This document shows, one piece after another, positions 44,909-51,703 of a DNA stretch of 64,000 nt. Under the pieces are notes generated by a model. It ran no database searches. It worked only from the letters and a program-made list of their open reading frames with translations, and was not told the origin of the DNA. The stretch's first letter is position 1. Every line of letters begins with the position of its first letter. Source of the DNA: Deltaproteobacteria bacterium (GTDB lineage Bacteria > Myxococcota_A > UBA796 > SXON01); contig CANFCK010000010.1 of the NCBI GenBank assembly GCA_947445035.1, positions 124,001 to 188,000 of the forward strand, in the 5' to 3' direction. A program made the position numbers and the translations under genes.

Positions 44909-45667
44909 GTGCAGCTCTGGCGGGCCCACGGCCTCGGAAACGACTACCTCGTGTTGGAATCCGGGGAAAAGCTGTCGCCCGGGCTGGTGCGGGCCTTGTG
45001 CGACCGGCATCGCGGAGTCGGTAGCGATGGGATCCTCGAGCCGGTAGCGGGACGTGACGGCGCCGCGCTCGGGCTGCGCATCCACAATCCCGACGGGAGC
45101 GAAGCGGAGAAGAGCGGAAACGGGCTCCGGATCTACGCGCATTGGTTGGTACACGAGCGGGCCGCGCCGACCGAATTCTCGGTGTGGACTCCCGGCGGAG
45201 TCGTCGCCTGTGTCGTGCGCGGGACGAACGTTGACGTGGACATGGGGCGCGCCAGGGTTTGGGGTCCGGAGTCGCTGGCCGGTCACGAGTGCTGGCGAGT
45301 AGACCTCGGAAACCCGCACGCCGTCTGCTTCGCGGAGCCGATCGACTGGCGCGAGCGAGGGCCCGCGATTGAGACCTCGGTCCCCGGGCGCACCAACGTC
45401 CAGTTCGTGGCGGTCGAGGGCGGCGCGGCGCGGGCGCTGATCTGGGAGCGCGGTGCGGGCGAGACGATGGCGAGCGGGTCCAGCGCGTGCGCGGTCGCGG
45501 CCGTCTGCGTGGCGCGCGGACTGCTCACCTCCCCGGTCAGCGTCCGCATGGCGGGCGGGGCCCTGACGGTATCGGTGGGCGACACCCTGGTCCTTTCGGG
45601 ACCGGTGGCATCCGTGGGCCGGTTTTCCGTCGACCAGGACTGGCTGCTGAGGCACACAAATTGCTGA
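44909..45667 (+). CDS. dapF: diaminopimelate epimerase-fold protein with both catalytic Cys replaced by Ser
   Basis: 252 residues from GTG 44909. The DapF fold is complete: HGLGNDYLVLE, IHNPDGSEAEKSGNGLR, DLGNPHAV, RTNVQFV and ERGAGETMASGSSACA. DapF interconverts LL- and meso-diaminopimelate for lysine and peptidoglycan, using one Cys from the CGNG motif and one from the ACG motif. Here these are Ser69 (codon AGC at 45113) and Ser189 (AGC at 45473). The His, Asn and Glu substrate residues around them are kept. Racemase activity may thus be lost, weakened or replaced by a related reaction. Divergent from nadK, followed by a membrane-anchored protein 66 bases later. Confidence 0.85.
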   Translation: MQLWRAHGLGNDYLVLESGEKLSPGLVRALCDRHRGVGSDGILEPVAGRDGAALGLRIHNPDGSEAEKSGNGLRIYAHWLVHERAAPTEFSVWTPGGVVACVVRGTNVDVDMGRARVWGPESLAGHECWRVDLGNPHAVCFAEPIDWRERGPAIETSVPGRTNVQFVAVEGGAARALIWERGAGETMASGSSACAVAAVCVARGLLTSPVSVRMAGGALTVSVGDTLVLSGPVASVGRFSVDQDWLLRHTNC

Positions 45668-45733
45668 GGCCGACCGGCTGGCTGGCCCCTCCCCGGTTGT
45701 CGTATTAGGCGCGCCGGTTCTCTGGGGTGCTCC

Positions 45734-46435
45734 ATGAAATGGATCCTTGCAATCGTTGCCGTCCTGGTGGTCGTCTGCGGTGGATTGTGTGCGGCCGGGG
45801 GCCTCTATTGGTACTCGCTGACCAGCGCCGACGTAGAGCTGCCGCCGTCGATGACCGAACCGCTCCCGATCGAGTCCGAGCCCGCGGCGCCCCACCCTGA
45901 GGCGGTGCCCACCGCGGCGGCGGACGCGGCGCCCGAAGCGGTCCCTGCCCCCACCCCCACTCCGACGCCGACGCCCGCTGCGGCCCCCACGCCCGCCGCC
46001 GCGCCCGCGCCGGCGCCGGCCGCCAAGTCCACCCCAGCGCCAGCGGCAAAGTCGGCACCGGCACCAGCCCCCGCGGCAAAGTCGGCACCCGCACCAGCCC
46101 CCGCGGCCAAGCCCGCGCCGGCGCCGGCGGCCACCAGCACCACCAAGACCGCGCCCCCAGACGACGACGACGCGCCCAGCGCCGAGCCCGCCGACGTCAC
46201 CGTCGCCGTAGGCTTCGTGCTGCCGAGCGGCGGCAAATGGGACGACTTGAAGGTGGGGGTTGACGGAAAGAAGTTGGGCAAACGCCCGCTCCGGACCCGG
46301 GTCACTCCCGGGCTGCACACCTTCACGTTCGAGACCGAGGGCGTGGACCTGTCCTGTCCGATTGAGGTCGGCAGCAGCGGCCGGACGATCATCCTCGACC
46401 AGAAGAAGAAGTCCTGCCCGTCGAAGGCACCATAA
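45734..46435 (+). CDS. membrane-anchored Pro/Ala-rich protein
   Basis: 233 residues. One N-terminal membrane helix (about 4-27), a long Pro/Ala/Thr/Lys-rich low-complexity stretch (about 40-150) with repeated KSAPAPAPAA units, then a short acidic piece (DDDDAPSAEPAD) and a globular C-terminal domain (about 155-233) with strands and one Cys pair, in the size range of PEGA-like extracytoplasmic domains. The rigid linker suggests a spacer that holds the domain away from the membrane. Its TAA stop shares a base with the next ATG (TAATG). Confidence 0.7.
   Translation: MKWILAIVAVLVVVCGGLCAAGGLYWYSLTSADVELPPSMTEPLPIESEPAAPHPEAVPTAAADAAPEAVPAPTPTPTPTPAAAPTPAAAPAPAPAAKSTPAPAAKSAPAPAPAAKSAPAPAPAAKPAPAPAATSTTKTAPPDDDDAPSAEPADVTVAVGFVLPSGGKWDDLKVGVDGKKLGKRPLRTRVTPGLHTFTFETEGVDLSCPIEVGSSGRTIILDQKKKSCPSKAP
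46046..46105 (+). repeat. two tandem 30-base repeats encoding KSAPAPAPAA
   Basis: 46046-46075 and 46076-46105 are direct copies differing at a single base (G/C at position 15). Diverged copies continue on both sides, roughly 46017-46135. In frame, so repeat number can change linker length without a frameshift. Confidence 0.9.
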
Positions 46436-46680
46436 TGCTCGCGGACCGCCAAGGCCTCGTCAGGGTTCGCGCCGCGTTTGCCGGATCGGTGGAGTACCGG
46501 GTCAAAGTCGGTGAGCCCGTCTGGGCCGGGCGCTCGCTCGTGATGGTGGAGGGGGACCGCGAAGTCGAGACCTTCTCGGCCCGGAATCCAGGGGTAGTCT
46601 TGGAGTGCACGGTAGCCGAGGGCTCCGAGGTGGCAAAGGGCGCGCTGTTGTTGGTGTTGGACGAAGCCACGGGCGTTTGA
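46435..46680 (+). CDS. biotinyl/lipoyl-like domain protein without the modified lysine
   Basis: 81 residues forming one flattened-barrel domain: VRAAFAGSVEYRVKVGEPVW, ALLLVLDEATG and a central hairpin. In biotin- and lipoyl-carrier domains the hairpin carries a (M)K(M) or DKA lysine; here the hairpin reads VEGDREVETFSARNPGVV, without a lysine. So it should not be biotinylated or lipoylated, and is more like the unmodified barrels of efflux adaptor proteins. The TAATG overlap with the preceding Pro/Ala-rich gene indicates translational coupling. Confidence 0.72.
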   Translation: MLADRQGLVRVRAAFAGSVEYRVKVGEPVWAGRSLVMVEGDREVETFSARNPGVVLECTVAEGSEVAKGALLLVLDEATGV

Positions 46681-46706
46681 CCATGGATCCGGACTACACT
46701 TTGGGG

Positions 46707-47756
46707 ATGCACACCGCCCCCCTCCTTCTGCTCCTGGCCTGCGCGCCCCTCACCACGGTCGAAGACACAGACCCGTCCGCGGACGCCGATACGGACACGG
46801 ACGCCGATACGGACACCGACACCGGCGATACGGCTGATACCGGCAGTTTCGAGCCGAACCTGGCCTGGGACGTGACCGGGGAGACCGACGGTCTGGCGTT
46901 CACGCTGGTACGCGTCGACCCCGAGAGCTTCGCCATGGCCGACGTCGTCGCCGAGGCGGCCGCCGGCGCCAGGATTGAGATCCAGGCCGACTCTCCGCCG
47001 ATCTCCGATCTGTTGGAGCACCCCGACGTCCCGGGACTCTTCGTCGGCTACTACATGGCGGGCCTACACGAGGACGAGGACGACGGGGAGTGGGACCTCG
47101 ACGAACGCTGGTTCGCCGCCTCCCCGAGTCTGACGATCTACCTGGACGGCATCCTGCCCCCCTCCCTCATCGAGTTGGGCTTGCGCGTGGGTTGGAACGC
47201 CGGCGTCACCGGCGGCGAGGAGTTCGAGGTGGTGGACGCCCTGGAACAGCGCCTGACCATTGAGCGGCGTGACACGGTGACGTTGGGCGGCACCTATGAC
47301 CACACGATCGCCTCAACGGACCGCGTCAGCACCCTGTCCGGCGCCGTTTTCGCCGGGATTCTGGTCGACGCGCTGGACGACGATGCCCTGACGAGCGGTT
47401 CGTGGACCCTCACCGTGGACGGAATCCCTGACGACGAGCGCTTCGTCGACATCGACGACGACGGGTCGGCAGAGGCTGTCGAGTTCTCGGCGGCGTACAC
47501 CGATCTCGATCACGACGGCGGGCTCACCGTTGGCGTGGACACGGTGCTGGGCATGGGCTGTTGGGGGTCCAAGCTGGCCGTGGCGCGCTGGGTGGAGCCG
47601 ACCACGAACCTGCCCGACCTGATGGGCTTCGCCGGGTACGGGATCGTCATCGGCTGGAACGTGCCGGCCTTCGACCTGGTCACCGGCGAGACGGCCTTCC
47701 TGACCGAGGCCGAAGCGTTGAATCTCGTCCTTTCCACCGGATGCACGACTGGCTGA
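46707..47756 (+). CDS. Asp/Thr-rich lipoprotein of unknown function
   Basis: 349 residues from ATG 46707; upstream frame extension is antisense-like. Lipoprotein signal MHTAPLLLLLAC (Cys12). A DADTDTDADTDTDTGDTADT linker follows (about 27-46), a composition common in surface lipoproteins of deltaproteobacteria. The remaining ~300 residues are beta-rich with Asp/Gly turns (VDIDDDGSAEAVEFSAAYTD) and a single Cys pair near the C-terminus (GMGCWG, STGCTTG). No enzyme motif. Its TGA stop abuts the ABC exporter stop as TGATCA (47754-47759). Confidence 0.75.
   Translation: MHTAPLLLLLACAPLTTVEDTDPSADADTDTDADTDTDTGDTADTGSFEPNLAWDVTGETDGLAFTLVRVDPESFAMADVVAEAAAGARIEIQADSPPISDLLEHPDVPGLFVGYYMAGLHEDEDDGEWDLDERWFAASPSLTIYLDGILPPSLIELGLRVGWNAGVTGGEEFEVVDALEQRLTIERRDTVTLGGTYDHTIASTDRVSTLSGAVFAGILVDALDDDALTSGSWTLTVDGIPDDERFVDIDDDGSAEAVEFSAAYTDLDHDGGLTVGVDTVLGMGCWGSKLAVARWVEPTTNLPDLMGFAGYGIVIGWNVPAFDLVTGETAFLTEAEALNLVLSTGCTTG
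46782..46817 (+). repeat. two tandem 18-base repeats encoding DADTDT
   Basis: 46782-46799 and 46800-46817, differing only in the last base. They encode the Asp-Thr linker directly after the lipoprotein signal; further diverged copies follow to about 46842. Confidence 0.85.
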
Positions 47757-49484
47757 TCAGCCCGCGAATTGGTGCTCGACGAGTCGGCGATAGGCGCCGT
47801 TGGCGGCGATCAACTCGTCGTGACTGCCGCTCTCGACGATCCGGCCACGCTGAACCACCACCACCCGATCGGCATTCTTGACCGTCGACAGTCGATGGGC
47901 GATGACCAAGGTCGTACGCCCGCGCATGAGCCGATCCAGCGCGTCCTGCACCAGGTGCTCGCTTTCCGCGTCGAGCGCGCTGGTGGCTTCGTCCAACACC
48001 AGGACGCGGGGGTCTTTGAGCAGGGCCCGGGCGATGGCAATCCGTTGTTTCTGCCCGCCCGATAGCCGGACGCCGCGCTCGCCGACGATGGTGGCGTAGC
48101 CCTCAGGGAACGCGCTCACGAACTCATGCGCGTTGGCCGCGCGTGCCGCGTTCTCAACCTCCTGCTTCGACGCCGCCGGGCGGCCGTACCGGATGTTCTC
48201 CTCGATGCTCGTCGCGAACAGGACCGGCTCCTGACTGACGATGCCGATCTGCTCCCTGAGCCAGGCAGGATCGAGCTCGCGGAGGTCCACCCCGTCAAAA
48301 CGAATCACCCCGCCGTCGGGATCGTAAAGCCTCAAAAGCAGCGAGGCTACCGTGCTCTTGCCGCCGCCAGACTGCCCCACCAGCGCCAGCACCCGACCCG
48401 GCTCAAGGGCAAGATCAACCCCCGCCAGCACCGGGGCGTCCGGACGAGTGGGGTACGCAAAAACCACGCCGCTCAGGTTCATGCGGCCTACCGGCGCCGG
48501 GAGGCGGAGCGCCCCGACGATGCCAGCCGGGGTCCGGTCGAGCAGCTCGAAGACCCGTTCCGAGGCGCCGAGCGCCCGATTGAAGTCTCCGTACAGGCTG
48601 GAGAGCCCGCCCAGCGCCGCGGCGAGCATGAAGATGTAGAGCAGGTAAGCGGTCAGGTCTTCCAAAGGCAGTTCGCCACGAATCGTCAGGGAGCCGCCGT
48701 ACCAGAGGATGCCGGCAATGGCCCCCGACACCACAAACCCACCAAAACCCTGGAAAAGGCCGTAGGCGGCCGCCGTCCGCCTTCCCATCTCGAAGGCCAC
48801 ATCGACCTCGCGGGCGTAGCGGGCTCGCTCGGCGTCCTCGCGCGCGAAAGCCCTCACGGTACGGACGTTGCCGAGGGACTCTTCCGCGACGGTCGTGGCC
48901 GCCGCGAGCGCATCCTGGGTGGCCTTCGACAACTTTCGCACCTGGCGCCCGAATGCCACGGCGCTGACTGCGACGAGCGGCACAATCGCCACCATCACCA
49001 GACTCAGCCGCCAGTGGATCAGGAAAAGCAGCACCACGGCCCCGATCGCCTGCACCGAGAAGCGCAGCGCCATGGAGATGTTGACGGTGACGCTGTTCTG
49101 GATCACCGCAGTGTCGGCGCTCAACCGGTTGACCAGCTCCCCGGTTCGTTGCGAATCGAAGAAGCCAACCTCCTGGCGGATGAGCGAGCCGAAAAGGTCG
49201 CGCCGCAACCGCGCCACCACCCGCTCACCAGCGAGGGTGTAGAAGTAGGCCCGCGCGAACGAAGCGACCGCCACCACCGCGGCCACCCCCAACAAGGCCA
49301 CGCTGGCCCGGTCGAGGCGCTGTTGGCCGCCTTCCTGCACGACCGCCGCGATCAGCTTGCCCACTTCTCGCGGGATGACCAGCACCACCGCCGAGCCGAC
49401 GAGCAGCGCCAGCGTGCCTGCGAAAAGCAGCCGCAACTCGGGGCGGGCGAGCGAGAGGAGGCGGCGGTAGCCGGCGTCGGCCAT
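47757..49484 (-). CDS. ABC exporter half-transporter (MsbA-like)
   Basis: 575 residues: an N-terminal exporter membrane domain with six helices (about 20-40, 60-82, 135-160, 160-180, 245-265, 280-300) and an ATPase domain with Walker A GQSGGGKST (370-378), signature LSGGQKQRIAIARALL and Walker B VLVLDEATSALD. As a half-size exporter it must dimerise to flip lipids or peptides outward; MsbA-like lipid export is the common case, but the substrate cannot be told. It follows the next minus gene (49488-50624) by only 3 bases, so it is probably in an operon with it. Confidence 0.92.
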   Translation of the reverse strand: MADAGYRRLLSLARPELRLLFAGTLALLVGSAVVLVIPREVGKLIAAVVQEGGQQRLDRASVALLGVAAVVAVASFARAYFYTLAGERVVARLRRDLFGSLIRQEVGFFDSQRTGELVNRLSADTAVIQNSVTVNISMALRFSVQAIGAVVLLFLIHWRLSLVMVAIVPLVAVSAVAFGRQVRKLSKATQDALAAATTVAEESLGNVRTVRAFAREDAERARYAREVDVAFEMGRRTAAAYGLFQGFGGFVVSGAIAGILWYGGSLTIRGELPLEDLTAYLLYIFMLAAALGGLSSLYGDFNRALGASERVFELLDRTPAGIVGALRLPAPVGRMNLSGVVFAYPTRPDAPVLAGVDLALEPGRVLALVGQSGGGKSTVASLLLRLYDPDGGVIRFDGVDLRELDPAWLREQIGIVSQEPVLFATSIEENIRYGRPAASKQEVENAARAANAHEFVSAFPEGYATIVGERGVRLSGGQKQRIAIARALLKDPRVLVLDEATSALDAESEHLVQDALDRLMRGRTTLVIAHRLSTVKNADRVVVVQRGRIVESGSHDELIAANGAYRRLVEHQFAG

Positions 49485-49487
49485 CGC

Positions 49488-50624
49488 TCAGAGCGAGTGA
49501 GGCTCGGCGGCGAAGACCTTTACCTTCACCCCGTCGCTCTTCTTCTGGAGCTCGGTGTCGAGCCCCTTGGTGAACGCGTCGAAGCCCGCGCGATCCTTGA
49601 TGGGCGTCGGCGACGGGGTGACGGCCACAGCGCCGACGCAGTCTTTGGGCAGTTTCCAATCGATGGCGGCAACCCAGCTCGCCGAGCGCGCGACGACCTG
49701 ATCCGGCCACGTGCGCCCCGCATTGGTGAGAAGCACGGTGTGCACCTCGATCTTGGTGTCCTTCTTGCAGGTGCCGACCTTGGTGACGTACAGGCCGTAG
49801 TGGAGGGTGCCGTCGGCCTGAGCGAGCGCGCGGTAGCGATGGGCCGCCATCGAATCGCTGGAGACCTCGTCCCGCAGCGCCAGAAGGGTCGTGCGGGCGC
49901 TCTCCACCGCCGGCTCGGGCAACGTGGGCGCCAGCTTCTTGATCGCGGCCACAGCGAGCGCGGCGGCGTCGAGGTTGAGACCGGCGACCGAACCGACGCC
50001 AGCCGCGTCGGCGAAGGCACCCACCTCGTAGCTTGCGAACTCGGCATCCGTCACCGCCGCCAGGCGCGCCTCGAGGACCGGGATCGCGTCCTTGCCGAGG
50101 TTGCGGGCGAGTGTTTCGAGAACCGCCTTGAACCGGCCGCGCTCGCCCTTCTGGGACTCGAGCCCGGAGGTGAGCAGCGCCACTGCGGCGGGCGTGCGGC
50201 AAGCGTCCAGGCCGGCGAACCAACGGCCGGACCAGAACTTGCCCCCGAGCGCCCGTTCGCTGTCGACGAAGAACGTCGGCACCGCTGGATTCGCGCACTG
50301 TTCACCCAAGGTGTTGATGAAGGCGCTTTTTTCGTCGGGCTGCTGGGTGTCGGCCCACGTGCGGATGTGATCCCCAAGGCCCAGTTCGATCGCCTTGACA
50401 CCGGCGGCGTCGGCCCCGGGGCCGGCGATGATCTTCTTCCAGGCGTCCGGAGCGGCGACTTTGGCCGCGGCCGCGTCGCACGTGGCGAGATCGAGCCAGG
50501 CCTTGCCGGCGGCAGCCGGACCCGCTTCGGTGACGGCCTTGACCCCTTCCGCAACACAGGCGGGAACGACGACGGGGGGGACTTTGGGGCCGGCGAAAGC
50601 GGCGAGGGCGAGAGCGAGCAACAT
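49488..50624 (-). CDS. exported helical protein of unknown function, upstream of the ABC exporter
   Basis: 378 residues from ATG 50624 (the frame is open to 50750, but only this start gives a signal peptide, MLLALALAAFAG). The mature protein is Ala-rich and helical, with helix pairs that look repeat-like (ALLTSGLESQKGERGRFKAV, ETLARNLGKDAIPVLEARLA), a layout reminiscent of HEAT-type solenoids, plus four Cys in the first half. Only 3 bases separate it from the ABC exporter, suggesting a linked role in export or in handling the exported substrate. Confidence 0.7.
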   Translation of the reverse strand: MLLALALAAFAGPKVPPVVVPACVAEGVKAVTEAGPAAAGKAWLDLATCDAAAAKVAAPDAWKKIIAGPGADAAGVKAIELGLGDHIRTWADTQQPDEKSAFINTLGEQCANPAVPTFFVDSERALGGKFWSGRWFAGLDACRTPAAVALLTSGLESQKGERGRFKAVLETLARNLGKDAIPVLEARLAAVTDAEFASYEVGAFADAAGVGSVAGLNLDAAALAVAAIKKLAPTLPEPAVESARTTLLALRDEVSSDSMAAHRYRALAQADGTLHYGLYVTKVGTCKKDTKIEVHTVLLTNAGRTWPDQVVARSASWVAAIDWKLPKDCVGAVAVTPSPTPIKDRAGFDAFTKGLDTELQKKSDGVKVKVFAAEPHSL

Positions 50625-50664
50625 GGGGACCTCCGAGCGCGGCGATATACCCCACTCTGGAGCA

Positions 50665-50693
50665 AGGGGAAGGGGCGCGCTGCCCCTTCCCCT
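50665..50693. repeat. perfect 12-base inverted repeat in a divergent promoter region
   Basis: Arms 50665-50676 (AGGGGAAGGGGC) and 50682-50693 (GCCCCTTCCCCT) are exact complements around a 5-base loop. It lies about 40 bases before the minus-strand start at 50624 and 105 bases before the plus-strand start at 50799. There is no T run on either side, so it is more likely an operator or RNA hairpin than a terminator. Confidence 0.55.
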
Positions 50694-50798
50694 ACCGCGA
50701 CATTCCCTCCGGCCTCCAACCTTCGGTTTCCGGGCGTGGGGGCGCGTCACGCGCCATGGGTGCCAGATCCCGTCCGCGGGCCGGATATTGGGCGACTC

Positions 50799-51221
50799 AT
50801 GGCCGACGACGACGCCCTGGGCCGCCTCACACGTTTGGTTCGGCTCTCGCTGGGCTTCAACCTCGTCCTGCTCCTCGCCAACGGGGGCATGTTCTATTTC
50901 TTGTTGATTTTCGTGGTCAACGAGCCGGCCACGGTCGAGGGCGTGTCGGCCGCCGCGACCTCAGAGGCCGCCAGCTCCGATCAGACCGACCCGCGCAAAG
51001 AACTTCAGCTGTTCTTCAAGGAGAAGTCCCAGATTCTGGATCGCGCTGCCCGGCGCCATGGGACCAATCCCGCCGACGTCGTTCCCACCAAGGAGGAAAT
51101 CGAGGCGGCGGTGGAGTCACGCACGATGCGCTCCGCAGAGTCGGAATTGGCCCTTCAAAAGCTGAAAGAAGGCTTCGACTACTACAACCTCACCTGGCCC
51201 GTCGCGCTCCCGAATCACTGA
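50799..51221 (+). CDS. single-pass membrane protein of unknown function
   Basis: 140 residues from ATG 50799, the last part of a much longer open frame whose upstream portion is antisense to the ABC exporter. One membrane helix (LGFNLVLLLANGGMFYFLLI, about 18-37), then a soluble Glu/Lys-rich domain (RKELQLFFKEKSQILDRAAR and SAESELALQKLKEG). Cytosol-facing N-terminus, soluble part probably periplasmic. It is the first gene of a plus-strand cluster that leads to the TldD/TldE pair, with 56 bases to the next start. Function unknown. Confidence 0.62.
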   Translation: MADDDALGRLTRLVRLSLGFNLVLLLANGGMFYFLLIFVVNEPATVEGVSAAATSEAASSDQTDPRKELQLFFKEKSQILDRAARRHGTNPADVVPTKEEIEAAVESRTMRSAESELALQKLKEGFDYYNLTWPVALPNH

Positions 51222-51277
51222 GCCCTTGTGGCTGGCGCGGGTGGGCGCTATACGCGCGGCCAACTCGGAGGCCGGCG

Positions 51278-51694
51278 ATGATGCAACTCCCCCACGAAAT
51301 GCGCGACACCATGGTCGAGCAGCTCGATGAATATTTTGATGCCCAGTCCAGCACGCCCGAGGCCGAGGCCGTGGCGGCCCACGTCGTAGAGCTGATCAGC
51401 ACCGTCGCCGACGAGATGAAGCTCGAAGGTGCCGACGAGATCATCTTGACGCTCGAATCCTCCGGCGAGCTTGATGCTTCCTTGCTGGAAGTGCTCGAAG
51501 AAGAGTTCGAGAGCAACCAGGAATTCGAGTTCACCGGCGAGGACGTCGTTTCGCTCTTCGAGAAGGTGTGCGAGGTCGAGTGGACGACCAAGGATGATGA
51601 AGACGACGACGAAGAGAAAGAAGATGACGATGACGACGACGACCCGGACGGGTTCTTCGACGAGATGGGTGGCGAAGAAGACGAAGACCTGTAG
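51278..51694 (+). CDS. highly acidic small protein
   Basis: 138 residues from ATG 51278, with a GGAG ribosome site 8 bases before; a second ATG follows at once. No signal peptide. A helical N-terminal ~95 residues (MRDTMVEQLDEYFDAQSS, EAEAVAAHVVELISTVADEM) leads into a strongly acidic tail of Asp/Glu runs (about 110-138), which keeps the protein soluble and could bind cations or basic partners. It ends 9 bases before the TldD-type gene, placing it inside that operon. No family recognised; a role as partner or substrate is conjecture. Confidence 0.7.
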   Translation: MMQLPHEMRDTMVEQLDEYFDAQSSTPEAEAVAAHVVELISTVADEMKLEGADEIILTLESSGELDASLLEVLEEEFESNQEFEFTGEDVVSLFEKVCEVEWTTKDDEDDDEEKEDDDDDDDPDGFFDEMGGEEDEDL

Positions 51695-51703
51695 GTTGTC
51701 GGC

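Noticed and set aside
46020..46135. Possible collagen-like or CRISPR-like repeat
   Set aside because: Repeats are direct, in frame and without spacers, and encode a Pro/Ala linker.
44801..46318. 505-codon Gly/Arg-rich frame on the minus strand with long Gly-Arg stretches
   Set aside because: It is the complement of dapF and the Pro/Ala-rich gene; the repeats are the complement of the KSAPAPAPAA repeats.
48126..50798. Open frame of ~890 codons on the plus strand across the ABC exporter
   Set aside because: It is antisense to the ABC exporter and its upstream gene, Arg/Gly/His-rich, and lacks any domain. Only its last part (50799-51221) looks like a real gene.
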